Origin: a virus
DNA: 36,419 bases
Virus record (IMG/VR): IMGVR_UViG_3300003823_000001
Span: 416-36,834 of that record
Direction: 5' to 3' (one strand)
Of this stretch, positions 20,656 through 29,465 are shown piece after piece. Under the pieces are notes generated by a model that saw nothing but the letters and a program-made list of their open reading frames with translations, searched no databases and was not told the origin of the DNA. Each line of letters starts with the position of its first letter. Within the stretch, counting starts at the first letter, position 1. A program made the translations under genes and the position numbers.

Positions 20656-21195
20656 TTAGGGAGCATTACCGCCAACACCAAAGCTAGTATTGGCAGGTGA
20701 TTGAGTAAATCCAGTTTGTCCTGGCTTGGGATGATCGTGTGTCCAAGGGCTTTCATTCAATGGTCCATAGCAACTAGCCAAAGTTACGCCATTGACCTTC
20801 TCAGGTTGAATCTGACACAGGTATGACCACATATTGCTGATCTGAGTTTGTGGAGTAGTGCCAATCACGAATGAACGGAAGGCCGCGGGTTGATTAGACC
20901 AATCAGGTGCTTGTGGATAGCTTGATTGTTGGCTAAACAATGACCATACAGTGCCTGGTTTAGCATCACAAGAACCATTCATCAAATCTAGGTCAGCAAT
21001 AGATTTACCAGTTAATACTGGGCATACTGCCATGCCTTCTTGAAAGGTTTTTCCGTTAATCACCATTGTTTTGCCCGTTGGGTTTGCACCACTAGCAGCG
21101 CATAAGGCATATTGACCATTGCAGATAGCTAAAGTATGCGCTATGCCTGTTCCAGCGACTACCAAACCAAACACAAATATCAATATTTTTTTCAC
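20656..21195 (-). CDS. secreted/periplasmic Cys-containing protein of the lysis area
   Basis: A 179-residue protein with a classical signal peptide: MKK, then the hydrophobic ILIFVFGLVVAGTGIAHTLA, with likely cleavage near residue 20-24. The mature part holds six cysteines (about 25, 32, 58, 76, 127 and 142) that could form disulphides in the periplasm, and is Pro/Ser/Asn-rich towards the end. The start is GTG in a GTGA overlap with the upstream gene. It could be a host-envelope factor, superinfection-exclusion protein or part of lysis. No peptidoglycan hydrolase motif is seen. Confidence 0.7.
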   Translation of the reverse strand: MKKILIFVFGLVVAGTGIAHTLAICNGQYALCAASGANPTGKTMVINGKTFQEGMAVCPVLTGKSIADLDLMNGSCDAKPGTVWSLFSQQSSYPQAPDWSNQPAAFRSFVIGTTPQTQISNMWSYLCQIQPEKVNGVTLASCYGPLNESPWTHDHPKPGQTGFTQSPANTSFGVGGNAP

Positions 21196-21542
21196 AAACC
21201 TTCTCCAGGAGTAATGTAAACAGAAGCGTTTGCTGCATCGCCAATTACTCTAGCGTACACATTTCCTGTTTGACTTACTTGTGGACCAGTGATTACTTTG
21301 TAAGCATAGGGTGGCAAAGGAATTACATAGACAGGACCATTATCAGGTAACGCCACATTAAAGCTGTTTGTAGGGTTTATCCATACATAAACAGCATTAT
21401 TTACATCGGCATTAGATAAAAAATACTGGTTTGATGGACTATCAGAGGTAATGGTAAACACATTGGATTGCGTATTAGCAGCTCCTGTAACAGCTACCTT
21501 TACCGTTTTCCCCATTGGTTGGAAAGCGATATTGTTAGCCAT
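21192..21542 (-). CDS. small beta-rich virion-type protein, paralogue of 29139-29465
   Basis: A 116-residue Asn/Thr/Val/Ala-rich protein ending VYITPGEGL, almost identical in style to the end of the gene at 29139-29465 (VYITPGDGV). Both probably share a small beta-sandwich fold used in phage structural parts. Its stop overlaps the secreted protein gene. It may be a head or tail decoration protein, although the location near lysis genes is unusual. No stronger assignment can be made. Confidence 0.65.
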   Translation of the reverse strand: MANNIAFQPMGKTVKVAVTGAANTQSNVFTITSDSPSNQYFLSNADVNNAVYVWINPTNSFNVALPDNGPVYVIPLPPYAYKVITGPQVSQTGNVYARVIGDAANASVYITPGEGL

Positions 21543-21797
21543 TTAGAAAATGTCCTTGCCACCAGCGTTGCGAGGTTTGGTTGTAGCGGAGTTTTTGGTG
21601 TTTTTATTACCATCAAAATTCCATACAGAAACATACCCTGCTGGCATTTTTCCAGTTAAGGTAGTGTTGATTCCATCCATAGATCCATCTCTAGGTAATG
21701 GAGGGCGCACAGCAGTAGATGTTTGCTGGTTTTTTGACTGTTCTCTTTTATGAGGTGTACCACCTGTACTGCCTTTAGTTGTCGGTTTTAGGCTCAT
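21543..21797 (-). CDS. 84-residue hydrophilic hypothetical protein
   Basis: A Gly/Thr/Asn/Lys-rich protein with no hydrophobic segment, probably disordered for its first 45 residues; a later stretch (MPAGYVSVWNFDG) may be ordered. It overlaps the end of the holin-like gene by 23 bases. No motif is recognised; position suggests a lysis- or virion-accessory protein. Confidence 0.55.
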   Translation of the reverse strand: MSLKPTTKGSTGGTPHKREQSKNQQTSTAVRPPLPRDGSMDGINTTLTGKMPAGYVSVWNFDGNKNTKNSATTKPRNAGGKDIF

Positions 21798-21990
21798 TTT
21801 GTTTCCTCTCTTTTACATTGACTATAAGGTAACTGAATACTACAAATATTGCTAGTGTCACCACTCTTTCCCACATGGGATTCCACATTGTCCAACCGCA
21901 CATCACGCTGGATGCTATTAACGCTAAAATCGTTATCAAGCGGTCTGAGATGATTTTTAATGCTAGGCGAATGATAGTTACTGCTTCCAT
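21775..21990 (-). CDS. putative holin (two membrane spans)
   Basis: A 71-residue protein with two hydrophobic segments (about 18-36, ITILALIASSVMCGWTMW, and 42-59, RVVTLAIFVVFSYLIVNV) and a charged C-terminus (KERKQNEPK). Size and topology match class II holins, which open the inner membrane at the end of infection. It lies close to ejection and secreted genes. No endolysin was found nearby, so the lytic enzyme may be atypical or located outside the window. The overlapping frame at 21794-22021 is a shadow. Confidence 0.6.
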   Translation of the reverse strand: MEAVTIIRLALKIISDRLITILALIASSVMCGWTMWNPMWERVVTLAIFVVFSYLIVNVKERKQNEPKTDN

Positions 21991-22024
21991 GATTTATCCC
22001 CGTAAAAGTTAAACAATTCATAGT

Positions 22025-22231
22025 TTAACCCTCATCATCATCTACTGCAATAAACCCACTACCCCATTCATCATCGCTAATTTTTTGTTTTAATTTTTCA
22101 ATATTGACAGCGCGGTCAATAACCTTGCATTTATCAGTCAAAGACGCCATATCGTCAGCCATAACTTGCTTAAGCAGCGTGCTAACAGCTTCTTCGAGAT
22201 CGGGGTTTACGCCTTTGGATTTTTTGCTCAT
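22025..22231 (-). CDS. 68-residue acidic hypothetical protein
   Basis: A helical protein with a Lys-rich start, a Leu/Val/Ala helix (LEEAVSTLLKQVMADDMASL) and an acidic tail (AVDDDEG). Its ATG overlaps the stop of the large upstream gene (TAATG), so it is translated with the ejection-protein genes. No family is recognised. Small acidic proteins in this place may be chaperones or regulators of lysis; that is speculative. Confidence 0.6.
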   Translation of the reverse strand: MSKKSKGVNPDLEEAVSTLLKQVMADDMASLTDKCKVIDRAVNIEKLKQKISDDEWGSGFIAVDDDEG

Positions 22232-24630
22232 TAGAAAGGTGCGAGTTGGGTTAAAGAATTAAGTCCACTAGCTGTTTTACTTGATGCCACAGAAGTAAAC
22301 CAACCATTTAATAATTTTTCTAAAATTCTTAAGTCTCTAGTAGCATCTACGCGCCGAGATAACTCATTGATTTGTTGCGGAGTATATAGACCAGAGCCTT
22401 CTAAAGCATATTTAATACGGGTGTAATACAAGTCTTTTAACGCACTCTTTGGCACTCTGGCCATGGTGCTAATGACTGCATCTTGGAATGCTTTAGGGCC
22501 ATCTGGCGATCTAGCCACAAATTCAGCAGCTTTTTTAATATTGGCTGGAGCGTTTTCAGAAATAACATAGTTAGCAAACTCATCAACTGGTGATTTTTTC
22601 TGATTAACAATGCTTTGTAGTTTTGCAGCCTCTTCTTCAAATGGTCGTGCAGCTTTACCAGCAGCGGTTTCAATTTGAGTAGCAGCTTTTTCTCCAGGCA
22701 GAGCTTTGACAGCTGCGCCAGCTTCTTTTTCAATTCCCCTGACTTTACGTTCAGCGGTTTTCTCAATAGGCGCGCCTTCAATGCGGGCAGAAACACCAAT
22801 AGCTTTTTTGGAATAGCGTTCTGCTTCTTCCATGCCGCTAATGTAACTATTGATTTTTCCTTTAAGACTTGGCAAAACTGATAGCCAATCACTATTTGCT
22901 TTGTTGTTGTACCAATTGCGCATTTCTTGAGCTGATCTCATATCACGCAAAGTACGCGCTACATAATCACCAGCCATGTTTTCAACATATTTTTGATCAC
23001 CCGTCAATTCAATTAAGTCTTTGACTTTATCGGGAGTTTTAAAGTAATAGCCAGGAATAGCTTGAGTATCAGAGGCAAACTTTCCTTCCATCCAATCATC
23101 AAGAGCGGTTGCTTTCTTACCCGCTTTAGTACCAAAAATATCTAATTCTCTAGAAGCAGCTTCGTAATTAGTAATAAAGGTTTTGTGGGCTTTAGAGTAA
23201 TCACCCATGATTTTAGACAAGCGGAAATACAAATCACGCGCAGTATTGGCATCAATGGCCTCGTATCCTACGGGTGGTTTACCTTTAAATACTTCACCAA
23301 AGTTACGGCGAACTTGATCAATTGCTTCAAATGAAGGGGGAATAATTTGCTTTCTACCACCAACCACAATTGGCTTGCCCTCTAGACCAATCAAAATATC
23401 ATTTAGATTTTTAATTACTCCAGGATCGGTAACGGGTGCTTCTTTAGGAATTCTGGTGAAATCCATTAAAAGCTTGTTTTTTATTTCTTTTACAATATTT
23501 TTGTATTCAGCGTTGTCACTAACTAATTTTCCCTTGGCAACTTGATCTGCAATCTCTTTATTGCGTTCTGCAACATCAAATTGTTTTTGAGCCGTTCTAG
23601 CATCGGTGGCTGCTTGCTGCCTATTTAAAATGGTTTGGCGAAGATCAGTACCAATTTCGCTTACTTCGGCTGGATAACCAATTTGATTAAGTTTTTCTTT
23701 GGCAGTTTCGACTTGCTTTTCACCAGCTTGTAGGACATTAACCCTACGGCTAACTGCCGCTTTCATGCGGTTATCAGCGTTTTGCATGACTTGAGCAGCC
23801 TTGCGATTAGCTTCTGCTTGAATAGATTGGGCTTTAGAAACATCGGTAGCGCGTAATGCGTCTGCTGATTTTTTGCCATCTTCAATAATTTTTGCTGCTT
23901 GATTGTTGGCAGCGGTCATGTCTTGCAAGGCTTCTTTACCAATTAAGGCATAAACCTTTTCCATTGTGCCTTGTTCGTATTTATCACCACCAAGGGCTTT
24001 GGCCATGCGGTCAAGAGTCTTTTTTTCTTGATCTCCTAATTCGCTAACGGCTTTAGATACATCCAAAGCAAAGTTACGAGCATCATAGCCACCAATACTT
24101 CTAGCAAATTTAGAAATAATATACTTATCAACAAATTTACTTAGCCCTGGAACAGTACCAACACCTAATTCCACTAAAAAACGACCAGATGGTGGCAATC
24201 CTAAGTAAATTTCTGAACCTTGACCAGCAATATCAGATGCCGCGCCCAGAGTTGTTCCACCTAATACACGACTTGCAGCTGGCACGTTTTCCATAACGCG
24301 CCCTGTTTCTTCTAATACTCTTCCCCCTCGGCCAAGCCAGCCAGGAGCTTTTTCTAAAGCGCCGCCAACAGTTTTTAATACTTTGGGAGCAACTGCGCTA
24401 ATTGCGCCGCCAGTAATTCCAGACTCTCCCACCTCCATTGGTGAAAATTCTTTAATTGGCATGGTTAAAGGTTCTGGAGCACCAGCCTCTAACGCACGTT
24501 TATCTTTTTCAAATGAGGGATAAAAAATAGCGGGTTTATCGCTCAATAAATCTCTTACGCCTTCTGGGGGAGCAGATGTTTTAGGCGCAGATGGTTCTGC
24601 AAGGAGATCTCTTGGTTTTGGATCAGCCAT
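22231..24630 (-). CDS. large internal virion/ejection protein (probable)
   Basis: At 799 residues this is the largest gene in the window. The first 65 residues are Pro-rich and probably flexible. About 70-160 is Gly/Ala-rich and hydrophobic (GITGGAISAVAPKVLKTVGGALEKAPGW), with potential to insert into membranes. About 190-380 and 590-690 are long charged helices rich in Ala, Lys, Glu and Gln, consistent with coiled coil. This architecture fits podovirus internal proteins that leave the capsid with DNA and form a channel across the host envelope. No lytic transglycosylase motif is seen. It joins its neighbours by TAATG overlaps on both sides. Confidence 0.65.
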   Translation of the reverse strand: MADPKPRDLLAEPSAPKTSAPPEGVRDLLSDKPAIFYPSFEKDKRALEAGAPEPLTMPIKEFSPMEVGESGITGGAISAVAPKVLKTVGGALEKAPGWLGRGGRVLEETGRVMENVPAASRVLGGTTLGAASDIAGQGSEIYLGLPPSGRFLVELGVGTVPGLSKFVDKYIISKFARSIGGYDARNFALDVSKAVSELGDQEKKTLDRMAKALGGDKYEQGTMEKVYALIGKEALQDMTAANNQAAKIIEDGKKSADALRATDVSKAQSIQAEANRKAAQVMQNADNRMKAAVSRRVNVLQAGEKQVETAKEKLNQIGYPAEVSEIGTDLRQTILNRQQAATDARTAQKQFDVAERNKEIADQVAKGKLVSDNAEYKNIVKEIKNKLLMDFTRIPKEAPVTDPGVIKNLNDILIGLEGKPIVVGGRKQIIPPSFEAIDQVRRNFGEVFKGKPPVGYEAIDANTARDLYFRLSKIMGDYSKAHKTFITNYEAASRELDIFGTKAGKKATALDDWMEGKFASDTQAIPGYYFKTPDKVKDLIELTGDQKYVENMAGDYVARTLRDMRSAQEMRNWYNNKANSDWLSVLPSLKGKINSYISGMEEAERYSKKAIGVSARIEGAPIEKTAERKVRGIEKEAGAAVKALPGEKAATQIETAAGKAARPFEEEAAKLQSIVNQKKSPVDEFANYVISENAPANIKKAAEFVARSPDGPKAFQDAVISTMARVPKSALKDLYYTRIKYALEGSGLYTPQQINELSRRVDATRDLRILEKLLNGWFTSVASSKTASGLNSLTQLAPF

Positions 24631-25898
24631 TATTCGCCTTTAATTTTGTAACCTTTAGCTTTTAAACGCTTTTTAGCTTCATCTTCACTAATATTGTAAG
24701 TGTCAGCTGCGTATTTCACTTCTTCTGGAGTGGCAACCATATCAGTATCTCCACCAGCTGCTTGAGTTACATTGCTTCTAACAGTTGGAGTTCCAAAAAA
24801 ACCAGGATAATACTCTTGAATTGAGTTTATGTTTCTGTCAGCACGTTCAATACCAATTTTAAGTTTGGTATCCATACCCGCTGCGGAATCAGATGGCTGA
24901 ATCACCGCACCAAAGTTTCTCAAGGCTTCGCTACCCGTAACGGCTTTACCAGACATATCAAGATAAGTTTTATTACGAATAATCTTGACCAAAGTAGCAA
25001 ATTCACGAACATCGGCTGGAATTTTTTGTTGCAAAATTTGTTCAATTGCCGTGCTTTGCTCACCAAACCAATTTTGAGCACGATATTGATCTAATTTTTT
25101 ACGTAATTCTGGGTCTTTGAGTTTGTCTTGCAACATGGACATATCATCGCGCAACATTTTGGTATCTAAGAAATGGGATTGAGTCGTTTGTCCTGGTTTT
25201 AGACCTTGTTGATGCGCTTGTTTTTTAAGCATCACATCTTCTTTGTGAGCCAGCATTTTTTCAACGCCACCCAAAATCTCTACCGCGCCTTCAATGTCCA
25301 TTTGCTTAACTTTGGCAGCAATAACGGAATCGCTACCCGCTTTACGGATAATTTCTTCTAATTTGAGAGCCGCAGCTTCTTTTTGATAAGGTGCAAGTTT
25401 GTAATAATCATCAAAATCTTTACGAAGGTCGTCACGAATATTTTTAATTCGCACCATGTTTTCATCGTAAACTTTTTTTTCTTTTTCAAAAAGGTCTTTA
25501 CGACCACTTTGCCAACCTTTAAGCATACCGCCCATTGCGTTCATCGCATTGAGCCCTGAGAGCTTTCCTGAGCTTCCTAGCATAACCCCCATAGTAGCGA
25601 TCATGCTGAATAAACCACCTAGATCAGCTACATTGTCTTGAGTGGGGTGAAACTCTGGATAAGGAAAGTCTAATTCTTTTTGAGTAAGTTCTTTTTTCTT
25701 TTCGGAAAGACCTTGATAAGTTTGTTCAGCTGCTTGGGCTTTTGCACCAACCAACTCGTTTTGCATTTTGGTTTCAGCTTTTAAAGTCTCTCCAGCCGCC
25801 TCTGATCTTTGGGGAATAAGCTCGGCTTGCTTTTGAAAAGCTTGTTCTGGCGTTTTTATCTGGCCAATATTCAAACCCAAAGTATCGTTTAAAGCCAT
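24630..25898 (-). CDS. helical internal virion/ejection protein candidate
   Basis: A 422-residue, Lys/Glu/Gln-rich helical protein. About 85-125 is hydrophobic and Gly/Met-rich (LFSMIATMGVMLGSSGK), suggesting membrane contact; 130-270 is a long charged helical region (KEKKVYDENMVRIKNIRD). The C-terminal 40 residues resemble a short helix-turn-helix (SEDEAKKRLKAKG). It sits between two other ejection candidates and overlaps the next as TAATG. Together they probably form the ejected set; the exact role is inferred. Confidence 0.6.
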   Translation of the reverse strand: MALNDTLGLNIGQIKTPEQAFQKQAELIPQRSEAAGETLKAETKMQNELVGAKAQAAEQTYQGLSEKKKELTQKELDFPYPEFHPTQDNVADLGGLFSMIATMGVMLGSSGKLSGLNAMNAMGGMLKGWQSGRKDLFEKEKKVYDENMVRIKNIRDDLRKDFDDYYKLAPYQKEAAALKLEEIIRKAGSDSVIAAKVKQMDIEGAVEILGGVEKMLAHKEDVMLKKQAHQQGLKPGQTTQSHFLDTKMLRDDMSMLQDKLKDPELRKKLDQYRAQNWFGEQSTAIEQILQQKIPADVREFATLVKIIRNKTYLDMSGKAVTGSEALRNFGAVIQPSDSAAGMDTKLKIGIERADRNINSIQEYYPGFFGTPTVRSNVTQAAGGDTDMVATPEEVKYAADTYNISEDEAKKRLKAKGYKIKGE

Positions 25899-25899
25899 T

Positions 25900-26952
25900 T
25901 TAAGTCCTTAAAGTAACTGTTTGACCGCCAATACTGCCGCCAGCCGCCAGACTAGCCAATTGAGTATAGAAATTAGTAGTGGCTTGGTTAAGCGTTTGAT
26001 CCAATTGCAAGCCAGTTCTAATAGCACCCAGAGAAATATTGTCACCAATCTGAGCAATTTGCAAGCCATAAGTGTATTGGTTATTAAGCAAAGTATTGTA
26101 AATATTGGCTAATTGATTAGCAGATTGTTGTTGTCCTACACCACCACGATTGGCGACACCTTGATTGATTTGCGCTTGTGCAGCTTGATAAGCTTGTTGA
26201 GACTGAGGGCTTAATTCACCGCGTTGTGCTTGGCCAATCAATTGTTGACCTTGTTGTTGATATGGCGCGGCAATGGCTTGTTGTTCACCAGTAGCAGCCA
26301 CATTTTGCGCACCCGCTTTACGAGCTTGACCAGAACCAAAAGCACCCAATCCCGCTACTAAACCTAGTTTTGCAAGGTTGCCAGGAGTAAGAGCGGCCTT
26401 AAGCTGTTCAGAAAAATCTTTAGGAGCATTTGGATCAGTTTTAGCGGGTGCAGCTGCTTGTTGTTCTGGGCTTACAACGCCAGGACTTGTAGGAGTAATT
26501 GTTGGAGATACCGCTCCAGTAGGAACTATTTGTTGTAATGGAGTGCTAAAAGTTTGACCAACAGTTTGTCCAGAAGAGGTTAAAGTGTCATACCCTGCGT
26601 TTCCAGCAGGACTTACAGATGGAGCATACGCATCACCACCAGGCTGATAAGAAGGACCTACTTGTATAGGCACACCAGTATCAGCTTGTGTAGGAGTAAA
26701 TTGACCTTGTTGATTTACAACATCATAAGTTGGAGAAACGGGAGCTGGAGCGCTATAGTCATAAGAACCAGAATCTTCAAACTCAGGAAGTCCAGTATCA
26801 GGATTAACACTACCTGATCCACCCCGTCTTTTAAGAAGGGCGGCTTCTTTAGGGGTAATGTGGGCAAGCATAGTGTCTTTGCCACGCCCTTTAGCCCGTA
26901 GCATTTCAGCCAATGCTGGCAAATCCATCTTTAGAGATTTTTCAATAGCCAT
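25900..26952 (-). CDS. Pro/Gln-rich ejection-region protein
   Basis: A 350-residue protein with three parts: a short basic helical start (about 1-45); a long Pro/Thr/Gly/Ser-rich disordered part (45-185); then a hydrophobic Gly stretch (GNLAKLGLVAGLGAFGSG) followed by Gln/Ala-rich helices (215-345) typical of internal virion proteins. It is separated by one base from the upstream gene and overlaps the next by TAATG. Probably a virion internal or ejection component. No enzymatic motif is seen. Confidence 0.6.
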   Translation of the reverse strand: MAIEKSLKMDLPALAEMLRAKGRGKDTMLAHITPKEAALLKRRGGSGSVNPDTGLPEFEDSGSYDYSAPAPVSPTYDVVNQQGQFTPTQADTGVPIQVGPSYQPGGDAYAPSVSPAGNAGYDTLTSSGQTVGQTFSTPLQQIVPTGAVSPTITPTSPGVVSPEQQAAAPAKTDPNAPKDFSEQLKAALTPGNLAKLGLVAGLGAFGSGQARKAGAQNVAATGEQQAIAAPYQQQGQQLIGQAQRGELSPQSQQAYQAAQAQINQGVANRGGVGQQQSANQLANIYNTLLNNQYTYGLQIAQIGDNISLGAIRTGLQLDQTLNQATTNFYTQLASLAAGGSIGGQTVTLRT

Positions 26953-27716
26953 TAAGCACTCCCTGTTTCATCTTTAGTTCGTAATGATGCTTGATTCCAC
27001 ACATTTGGAGTAGTTTTTTCTCCACCGCCAATGTTTACTGGTGGGCTAATATCACCACCACCTAAATTTAATGCTTGTCCTAAAGCCGCGCTTCCTGGAG
27101 TTGCACCAGCTTGGCCTGTTGTAGTAATGGTTGATGCTGGTTGACCAGGAGTGCTACCGCCGCCTGGAGAAGCTGGAGCGGGATTAAACAAATTGGATAC
27201 ATTTTGACCAATAAATGCACCGCCTAAAGCTCTTGCTAATTTATCGGATTCTGTAGGGGTATTTCCATCACTAGAGCCAAATATTCCTTGAGTTAAGCCA
27301 GCGGTAGCTCCGCCAATTTCGGCTTGTTTGGTAGCGTTTTGTAAATTTGAGCCAGATAGTTCTGCTTTGGTAAATGCGCCTGATGCGCCACCAGCAGTTG
27401 CTCCAGCAACAGATGATTCTGTAGCCCCGCCAACCGCTCCGCCAACTTCTGAGCCAACTGCACCGCCAACCGCGCCTACGCCAGCAGCCTCTAAAATCTT
27501 TGTGGGATCGCCCGATTTCTGAGCTTCTGTAATTGCACCCGCAGCCGCGCCCGAAGCAGCTGCTCCAACCGCAGACAAAGTAGCCACGCTATAGCCAGCA
27601 GAAACGGCCTCAATGGCATCTCCATAACCTAATATGGCTGCGCCCATCTCAGGACCAGCAACCACGGATGCAGCTACGGCAACAACGGCAATAATTACAG
27701 GAGCAGCAGAACCCAT
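26952..27716 (-). CDS. Ala/Gly-rich glycine-zipper protein, ejection candidate
   Basis: A 254-residue protein with a strongly hydrophobic start (APVIIAVVAVAASVVAGPEM) and many Gly/Ala zipper repeats (GAVGGAVGSEVGGAVGGATE) to about residue 170, then a Pro/Gly/Ser-rich tail. Glycine-zipper proteins insert into or line membranes, and phage ejection sets commonly contain one. It overlaps both neighbours at TAATG-type junctions. A lysis-pore role is less likely because of the tail. Confidence 0.6.
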   Translation of the reverse strand: MGSAAPVIIAVVAVAASVVAGPEMGAAILGYGDAIEAVSAGYSVATLSAVGAAASGAAAGAITEAQKSGDPTKILEAAGVGAVGGAVGSEVGGAVGGATESSVAGATAGGASGAFTKAELSGSNLQNATKQAEIGGATAGLTQGIFGSSDGNTPTESDKLARALGGAFIGQNVSNLFNPAPASPGGGSTPGQPASTITTTGQAGATPGSAALGQALNLGGGDISPPVNIGGGEKTTPNVWNQASLRTKDETGSA

Positions 27717-28099
27717 TATATTTTTCCTTCTTTTAACAATTCTTGCGTTAATTTTCCAGCAGTAATTCCATTAGCTAATAATTGATAATCTATTCCTGGA
27801 CCTTTAGGAACTTGATCTTGAGTCAAAATGCCATTTTTTACAGCAATTTCAATAGCCATTGGATACATTTCTGGTTTTCTTAAGGCTTCCATTGCGTATT
27901 TACCAGCCAAAATAATTTTTTGCGGGTCTGCGCCTGATGTTTTAATAATTTTTAACAAACGATCTTTAGTTTGTTGTATTTCTGGTTGCGATTTTGGTTG
28001 TCCTTTGTTTGCTACCAAATCCATTACATCCTGATTGATTGGCTGTGTTTGTTGCGGTGCAGCAATTTGATTTGGTGGGGGAGTGGATATGTTTGTCAT
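27716..28099 (-). CDS. 127-residue protein at start of ejection block
   Basis: Started at the ATG at 28099, which overlaps the previous stop as ATGA; the longer frame to 28156 is not preferred. The first 45 residues are Pro/Gln-rich and flexible. The rest is helical (KDRLLKIIKTSGADPQKIIL...GKYAMEALRKPEMYPMAIE), with alternating hydrophobic positions. It may be a small virion or chaperone protein for the ejection set. No family is recognised. Confidence 0.6.
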   Translation of the reverse strand: MTNISTPPPNQIAAPQQTQPINQDVMDLVANKGQPKSQPEIQQTKDRLLKIIKTSGADPQKIILAGKYAMEALRKPEMYPMAIEIAVKNGILTQDQVPKGPGIDYQLLANGITAGKLTQELLKEGKI

Positions 28100-28437
28100 A
28101 ATAAGTTCAAAGAGGCCGCGATTTGTTGGTGAATGTACAAATGAGAAGCGATCCAATCGTAAAAATCGGACTCATTATTAAAGTCAACATCAAGCATATT
28201 GAACGGATTATTTAATCCTAACAAGCCAGCAAACGACTGATGTTCTACTTGATGAGCAAGTAACCAGTCATCTAAATTGTCTGTATCAGCGTCTGTAATT
28301 GGGTATGCGGGTACAGAAATGCCCGCATCAAAGAAAGTATCTCTAAAAAGCTGGTGTTGCTGGCCGTTTACAAACAAAAACTCTCCCAAAGAGTCTTTAT
28401 CTCCAAATTTGACAATAGAAAGAGTATCAAAATCCAT
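28096..28437 (-). CDS. His/Asp-rich triple-repeat phage protein
   Basis: A 113-residue acidic protein with three similar segments: FLFVNGQQHQLFRDTF, DWLLAHQVEHQSFAGLL and DWIASHLYIHQQIAASL. The repeated pattern is a hydrophobic/aromatic pair, then His-Gln or Glu-His, then a short helix. I have seen similar short repeat proteins in tail regions but cannot name a family. It may be a tail or baseplate small protein, and the conserved His could bind metal. It is translationally coupled to the next gene by ATGA. Confidence 0.6.
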   Translation of the reverse strand: MDFDTLSIVKFGDKDSLGEFLFVNGQQHQLFRDTFFDAGISVPAYPITDADTDNLDDWLLAHQVEHQSFAGLLGLNNPFNMLDVDFNNESDFYDWIASHLYIHQQIAASLNLL

Positions 28438-28440
28438 TAG

Positions 28441-29136
28441 TTACACCGCATAGTAAGGAATTTTGACATTAACACCGTTTAAGTTAATGATTAAGTAGTT
28501 AGCGGGAATCAGCATCATGGTTGCAGAGCTAAATGTAGCGTTAGAACTAATGTTTGAAGTGCTGTTAATAATGGTGACATTCATTGTTCCGCTAGGAATA
28601 GTCACATTGGCTAAAGTAAGGTTTCCAAGGCTTGTAGCCGTATTACCCAAACCAATTGTGGTGTTACCAAGGGTAATGTTTCCACCCGTAATAGCTGTGT
28701 TAGCAATAGCGATTGCCACATTAGATGCAGCAGTTAACCTACCTTGAGAATCAACAGTAAATATTCCGTTAATGCTGGCATTGCCGTAAGTTCCAGCCGT
28801 TACCGTAGTGTTGGCAATATTAGCTGTGACATTGGTAGAGCCATTAAAGCTAGTGCCAGTAAGACCAGTGCCTAAAGTTAGGATACCTGTAGTGTTAGCC
28901 GTTACAGTCGTTGTTTGACCTAAATTAACAACTGATCCGTTAATAGTTACATTGCTGTTAACAAGCTGATTGTTTTGTATGCTTCCTAAAGTACCGCCAA
29001 GAGTAAGATTTCCAGAAGTCGTGACATTGCCAGTAAGCGTAATGCCGTTGACAGTACCGTTACCGCCTACTTGCGTGACTGTACCGTTACTACCACCGCC
29101 ACCACCCGTTCCGCTTGATACGACCTTGAGAACCAT
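28441..29136 (-). CDS. Asn/Thr/Gly-rich fibre protein with fibre repeat modules
   Basis: A 231-residue, low-cysteine protein with a Gly linker near the start. It includes the common fibre segment FTVDSQGRLTAASNV (126-140) and, at 153-184, the module ITLGNTTIGLGNTATSLGNL plus LANVTIPSGT. Two further copies of that module are found in the gene at 32418-33008. Tail fibres of this style are trimeric and bind host surface sugars. The C-terminus (LIINLNGVNVKIPYYAV) may be a trimer foot or knob. Confidence 0.7.
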   Translation of the reverse strand: MVLKVVSSGTGGGGGSNGTVTQVGGNGTVNGITLTGNVTTSGNLTLGGTLGSIQNNQLVNSNVTINGSVVNLGQTTTVTANTTGILTLGTGLTGTSFNGSTNVTANIANTTVTAGTYGNASINGIFTVDSQGRLTAASNVAIAIANTAITGGNITLGNTTIGLGNTATSLGNLTLANVTIPSGTMNVTIINSTSNISSNATFSSATMMLIPANYLIINLNGVNVKIPYYAV

Positions 29137-29138
29137 TT

Positions 29139-29465
29139 TTAAACTCCATCGCCAGGGGTAATATAAACGACTGCATTAGCCGTACTTGTTCCAGTAAAGT
29201 AAGCATTGGGAGCAAAGGTCAGAATCTCATCTGTACCCGCTAACAATGGAAAAGCTGTACCGCTAGTGGTTACATTGGCTGAGTTGGTAGTGGCATTAGC
29301 AGCATCTACGCCATAACCCAAAAACACAATAGTAGTACCAGAGTTAATAATGCGATATTGATTACCACCCAAAGTAGTAGATGAACACTGAACAGGCGTT
29401 GGAGCAGCTACTCCAGCCGTAAAAGTAACGGTATTGCCTGTTTTGCAGAAAGCGTTAATTCCCAT
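29139..29465 (-). CDS. small beta-rich fibre-associated protein
   Basis: A 108-residue protein between two fibre genes. It has the ending VVYITPGDGV shared with the protein at 21192-21542, and is rich in Thr, Asn, Ala and Val. Its fold may be a beta sandwich used as a fibre tip, cap or attachment part. Its start region overlaps the end of the upstream gene by 11 bases. No enzymatic sign is visible. Confidence 0.6.
   Translation of the reverse strand: MGINAFCKTGNTVTFTAGVAAPTPVQCSSTTLGGNQYRIINSGTTIVFLGYGVDAANATTNSANVTTSGTAFPLLAGTDEILTFAPNAYFTGTSTANAVVYITPGDGV

Noticed and set aside
21794-22021. Alternative frame over the holin-like gene
   Set aside because: The competing frame gives two clear membrane spans with a sensible start; this one has no coherent features.
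22437-22892. 151-residue Lys/Leu-rich frame within the large ejection protein gene
   Set aside because: Frame shadow of a Lys/Ala/Glu-rich helical region; no independent start signal.
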